A DNA stretch of 64,000 nt. It comes from Paeniglutamicibacter kerguelensis (GTDB taxonomy: Bacteria; Actinomycetota; Actinomycetes; Actinomycetales; Micrococcaceae). The position numbers and the translations under genes were made by a program. Positions within the stretch are counted from its first letter, which is position 1. Each line of letters opens with the position of its first letter. The stretch covers positions 2,542,001 to 2,606,000 of the forward strand of contig NZ_JAGIOF010000001.1 in assembly GCF_017876535.1 (NCBI RefSeq), read 5' to 3'. Shown here one piece after another: positions 60,792 to 64,000 of the stretch. The notes under the pieces are model-generated. The model searched no databases. It was not told the origin of the DNA and was given only the letters and a program-made list of their open reading frames with translations.

Positions 60792-62906
60792 TTACTCGCC
60801 GCGGGACTTCTGGATGATCTCGTCGGCTACTGCCTTCGGGACCTCGGCGTAGCTGGAGAACGTCATCGAGTAAACGGCACGACCCTGGGTCTTGGAACGC
60901 AGGTCACCGATGTAACCGAACATTTCAGACAGCGGAACCGTTGCACGGATGACCTTCACGCCTGCTGCGTCTTCCATCGAAGCGATGGAGCCACGGCGGG
61001 AGTTCAAGTCACCAATGACGTCGCCCATGTATTCCTCGGGGGTACGGACTTCAACATCCATAACCGGCTCGAGGATAATCGGCTGGGCGCGGCGTGCGCC
61101 TTCCTTGAACACCTGGGAACCGGCGATCTTGAACGCCATTTCCGAGGAGTCAACGTCGTGGTAGGCACCGTCGAGGAGGGTCGCCTTAACGCCCACCATC
61201 GGGTAGCCGGCCAGGATGCCGAACTGCATTGCGTCCTGGATACCTGCGTCAACCGAAGGGATGTATTCGCGAGGAATACGGCCGCCGGTTACGCCGTTCT
61301 TGAACTCGTAGATGACGCCGTCAACAACTTCCAGAGGCTCGAACGAGACCTGGACCTTTGCGAACTGGCCGGAACCACCGGTCTGCTTCTTGTGGGTGAA
61401 GTCAACCTTCTCCACAGCCTTCTTGATGGTTTCGCGGTAAGCAACCTGCGGCTTGCCAACGTTGGCTTCAACGCGGAATTCGCGACGCATGCGGTCCACC
61501 AGGATGTCCAGGTGGAGTTCGCCCATGCCGCCGATTTCGGTCTGGCCGGTGTCCTCGTTGAGGGAGACGGTGAACGTCGGGTCCTCAGCGGAGAGCTTCT
61601 GAATAGCGGTCGAGAGCTTTTCCTGGTCGCCCTTGGTCTTCGGCTCAATGGCAACGAAGATCACGGGATCAGGGAAGGACATCGACTCAAGAACGATCGG
61701 GTTTGCCGGATCGCACAAGGTGTCACCGGTGGTGGTGTCCTTGAGGCCGATCACTGCGTAGATGTGGCCTGCGTGGACCTCGTCTACGGGCATTTCCTTG
61801 TTGGCGTGCATCTGGAAGAGCTTGCCAATACGTTCTTTCTTCTGCTTCGTGGAGTTCAGCAGCTGGGTACCCGGAGTTGCCTTGCCGGAGTACACGCGGA
61901 TGAAGTTCAACTGGCCGAAGAACGGGTGGGTCGCAATCTTGAAGGCAAGAGCCGAGAACGGCTCGTCCTCGGAAGGTTCGCGACGGATCTCGATCTCTTC
62001 GTTCTTCGGATCGTGACCGATCGTCGCGCCAACATCCATCGGGTTCGGCAGGAAGTCGATGACAGCATCGAGCATCGGCTGAACGCCACGGTTCTTGAAG
62101 GCGGAGCCACAGAAGACCGGGTAGATCTCGGAGTTGACAACCATCTTGCGGATGCCGGCCTTGAGCTCAGCAATGCTGATCTCTTCGCCTTCGAGGAACT
62201 TCTCCATGAGCTCGTCAGAGCCCTCGGCTACGTCCTCAACCAGCTTGGCGCGGTATTCCTCGGCCTTTTCCTGAAGGTCGGCCGGGATTTCCTGGACTTC
62301 GTAGGCGGCACCCATGGTGACGTCACCCTTGGAGTCGCCCTCCCATACGAAAGCCTTCATGGTCATCAAGTCGACAACGCCGGTGAACTCGGACTCGGAG
62401 CCGATCGGCAGCTGCATTACCAGCGGCTTGGCACCAAGGCGCTTGATGATGGTGTCTACGGTGAAGTAGAAGTCAGCACCCAGCTTGTCCATCTTGTTGA
62501 CGAAGCAGATACGCGGAACGTTGTACTTGTCAGCCTGGCGCCAAACAGTCTCGGACTGTGGCTCCACGCCTTCCTTGCCATCGAAGACGGCAACTGCGCC
62601 ATCGAGGACGCGCAAGGAGCGCTCAACCTCAACGGTGAAGTCAACGTGACCCGGGGTGTCAATGATGTTGATCTGGTTCTTGTTCCAGAAGCAGGTCACG
62701 GCGGCAGACGTAATCGTAATGCCGCGCTCCTTTTCCTGCTCCATCCAGTCAGTCGTCGAGGCACCATCGTGCGTTTCGCCGAGCTTGTGGTTCACACCCG
62801 TGTAGAACAGGATGCGTTCCGTCGTAGTGGTCTTACCGGCATCGATGTGGGCCATGATGCCGATGTTTCGGACCTTATTCAGGTCGGTAAGCACGTCCTG
62901 TGCCAC
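60792..62906 (-). CDS. fusA: Elongation factor G
   Basis: Translocase GTPase. G1 [11 protein letters not shown] at residues 19-29, G2 RGITITSA, G3 DTPGHVDF, G4 [10 protein letters not shown]. Domain IV/V segments ([36 protein letters not shown]) are intact. 704 aa, complete. Confidence 0.99.
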   Translation of the reverse strand: MAQDVLTDLNKVRNIGIMAHIDAGKTTTTERILFYTGVNHKLGETHDGASTTDWMEQEKERGITITSAAVTCFWNKNQINIIDTPGHVDFTVEVERSLRVLDGAVAVFDGKEGVEPQSETVWRQADKYNVPRICFVNKMDKLGADFYFTVDTIIKRLGAKPLVMQLPIGSESEFTGVVDLMTMKAFVWEGDSKGDVTMGAAYEVQEIPADLQEKAEEYRAKLVEDVAEGSDELMEKFLEGEEISIAELKAGIRKMVVNSEIYPVFCGSAFKNRGVQPMLDAVIDFLPNPMDVGATIGHDPKNEEIEIRREPSEDEPFSALAFKIATHPFFGQLNFIRVYSGKATPGTQLLNSTKQKKERIGKLFQMHANKEMPVDEVHAGHIYAVIGLKDTTTGDTLCDPANPIVLESMSFPDPVIFVAIEPKTKGDQEKLSTAIQKLSAEDPTFTVSLNEDTGQTEIGGMGELHLDILVDRMRREFRVEANVGKPQVAYRETIKKAVEKVDFTHKKQTGGSGQFAKVQVSFEPLEVVDGVIYEFKNGVTGGRIPREYIPSVDAGIQDAMQFGILAGYPMVGVKATLLDGAYHDVDSSEMAFKIAGSQVFKEGARRAQPIILEPVMDVEVRTPEEYMGDVIGDLNSRRGSIASMEDAAGVKVIRATVPLSEMFGYIGDLRSKTQGRAVYSMTFSSYAEVPKAVADEIIQKSRGE

Positions 62907-62987
62907 GATGTCTCCCTAAGTTGGTGATATCCATTCCAGAGGCGGAACCGATCAATGATCGATCCCGCCATCTGAATAGAACGCTTT

Positions 62988-63458
62988 TTACCAGCGGTAG
63001 TGGGCGAAGGCCTTGTTGGACTCTGCCATCTTGTGAGTGTCTTCGCGACGCTTTACAGCGGCACCCAGACCGTTGGAGGCGTCGAGGATCTCGTTCATGA
63101 GACGCTCGATCATGGTCTTCTCGCGGCGAGCCTTCGAGTAGCCAACGAGCCAGCGAAGTGCCAGAGCGGTCGAGCGACCCGGCTTTACTTCTACTGGAAC
63201 CTGGTAGGTAGCGCCACCAACACGGCGGGAGCGAACCTCGAGGGCCGGGCGGATGTTATCCATGGCCTTCTTGAGGGTCACAACCGGGTCGGTACCGTTC
63301 TTGGCCAATGCACCTTCGAGTGCACCGTAAACGATACGCTCTGCGGTGGACTTCTTACCGTCGATCAAAACCTTGTTGATCAGCTGGGTAACAAGCGGGG
63401 AACCGTATACCGGATCCGAGACGAGGGGGCGCGCTGGCGCCGGGCCCTTACGAGGCAT
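62988..63458 (-). CDS. rpsG: 30S ribosomal protein S7
   Basis: S7 of the head: [77 protein letters not shown]. 156 aa. One-base overlap with rpsL (TAATG). Confidence 0.98.
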   Translation of the reverse strand: MPRKGPAPARPLVSDPVYGSPLVTQLINKVLIDGKKSTAERIVYGALEGALAKNGTDPVVTLKKAMDNIRPALEVRSRRVGGATYQVPVEVKPGRSTALALRWLVGYSKARREKTMIERLMNEILDASNGLGAAVKRREDTHKMAESNKAFAHYRW

Positions 63459-63832
63459 TACTTACCTTCCTTCTTGGCACCGTAGCGGGAACGAGCCTGC
63501 TTACGGTTCTTTACACCCTGGGTATCGAGCGCACCACGTACGATCTTGTAGCGCACACCCGGAAGGTCCTTCACACGACCACCGCGAACGAGCACGATGG
63601 AGTGTTCCTGCAGGTTGTGGCCAACGCCCGGAATGTAAGCGGTAACTTCAACGCCACCGGCAAGGCGCACACGTGCGACCTTACGAAGTGCGGAGTTCGG
63701 CTTCTTCGGGGTGGTGGTGTACACACGGGTGCATACGCCACGACGCATTGGGTTGCCCTTAAGGGCTGGGGCCTTGGTCTTCTTGACCTTCGGCGAGCGG
63801 CCCTTGCGGACCAGCTGCTGAATAGTAGGCAC
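63458..63832 (-). CDS. rpsL: 30S ribosomal protein S12
   Basis: S12, decoding-centre protein (124 aa from a GTG at 63832 with GGAGG eight bases upstream). The loop [13 protein letters not shown] keeps the lysines whose mutation gives streptomycin resistance, and [13 protein letters not shown] keeps the second such lysine, so it looks wild type. First gene of the str operon. Confidence 0.98.
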   Translation of the reverse strand: MPTIQQLVRKGRSPKVKKTKAPALKGNPMRRGVCTRVYTTTPKKPNSALRKVARVRLAGGVEVTAYIPGVGHNLQEHSIVLVRGGRVKDLPGVRYKIVRGALDTQGVKNRKQARSRYGAKKEGK

Positions 63833-64000
63833 TTTCGTGTCCTCCGGTTTCTTGTTCTGCGGCGCCGCCCACAATAAGACTGCTTGGAGACGCTGCGTTT
63901 ATAGTCGTTTAGTCACAGCGACTTCGGGTTGACCCCTAGGCGTGCGAAAGTGTGGCATATGTTGCGCAACCTACCCGCAACCCGGACTGTGTCCATTTGC
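63833..64000. promoter_or_regulatory. Upstream region of the str operon
   Basis: 168 bases to the window edge. On the minus strand a TATAAA hexamer near 63900 is the best -10 candidate, with no good -35 at 17 or 18 bases. A promoter for rpsL is expected here but not resolved. Confidence 0.3.

Noticed and set aside
61158..62927. 589-codon plus-strand frame opposite fusA
   Set aside because: Mirror of EF-G codons; no known domain and no ribosome site.

Overview
The window is high-G+C actinobacterial DNA. The ribosomal-protein operons lack both rpsN (between rplE and rpsH) and rpsD (between rpsK and rpoA), rpsI carries an N-terminal extension, and the gene order is that of an Arthrobacter-like member of the Micrococcaceae. 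Species cannot be named from the sequence alone. No tRNA, rRNA, insertion sequence, CRISPR array or prophage gene was seen.

Region 1 (1-22725) is a flagellar cluster. A long leftward operon runs flgB-flgC-fliE-fliF-fliG-fliH-fliI-fliJ-(NlpC/P60 hydrolase)-fliK-flgD-flgE-flbD-motA-motB-fliM-fliN-fliO-fliP-fliQ and leaves the window at its left edge. To its right lie fliA, fliC, fliD, fliS and an unknown small gene, also leftward; flgN-flgK-flgL-fliW are divergent and rightward. The main observation is a near-identical sigma28-type element, GCTAAC-N15-GCCGA(W)(W)G, placed before fliC, flgN, flgB and flbD, with a one-mismatch copy before fliM. The fliA product, encoded in the same cluster, is the obvious candidate to read it, so basal-body, switch, motor, hook and filament genes may all answer to one sigma factor. 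No flgM, csrA or fliL was found in the window.

Region 2 (22726-41459) is housekeeping. It holds a THUMP-like methyltransferase and a YbdK-type glutamate-cysteine ligase (rightward), then a leftward alr-tsaE-tsaB-rimI-tsaD operon (D-alanine supply, t6A tRNA modification, ribosomal-protein acetylation). These are followed by mscL, coaA, glmS, a DinB-family protein, acpS, a fused NAD(P)HX repair enzyme, ugd, glmM, rpsI-rplM and truA. GlmS and GlmM are consecutive steps toward UDP-GlcNAc. Long, near-perfect hairpins sit at many gene ends.

Region 3 (41460-64000) holds the alpha, spc, S10 and str operons, all leftward. From upstream to downstream they are rpsL-rpsG-fusA-tuf; rpsJ-rplC-rplD-rplW-rplB-rpsS-rplV-rpsC-rplP-rpmC-rpsQ; rplN-rplX-rplE-rpsH-rplF-rplR-rpsE-rpmD-rplO; secY-adk; map; infA-rpmJ-rpsM-rpsK-rpoA-rplQ. 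Hairpins followed by T runs separate most of these units. A 1.3-kb stretch between tuf and rpsJ contains only one credible small membrane-protein ORF.
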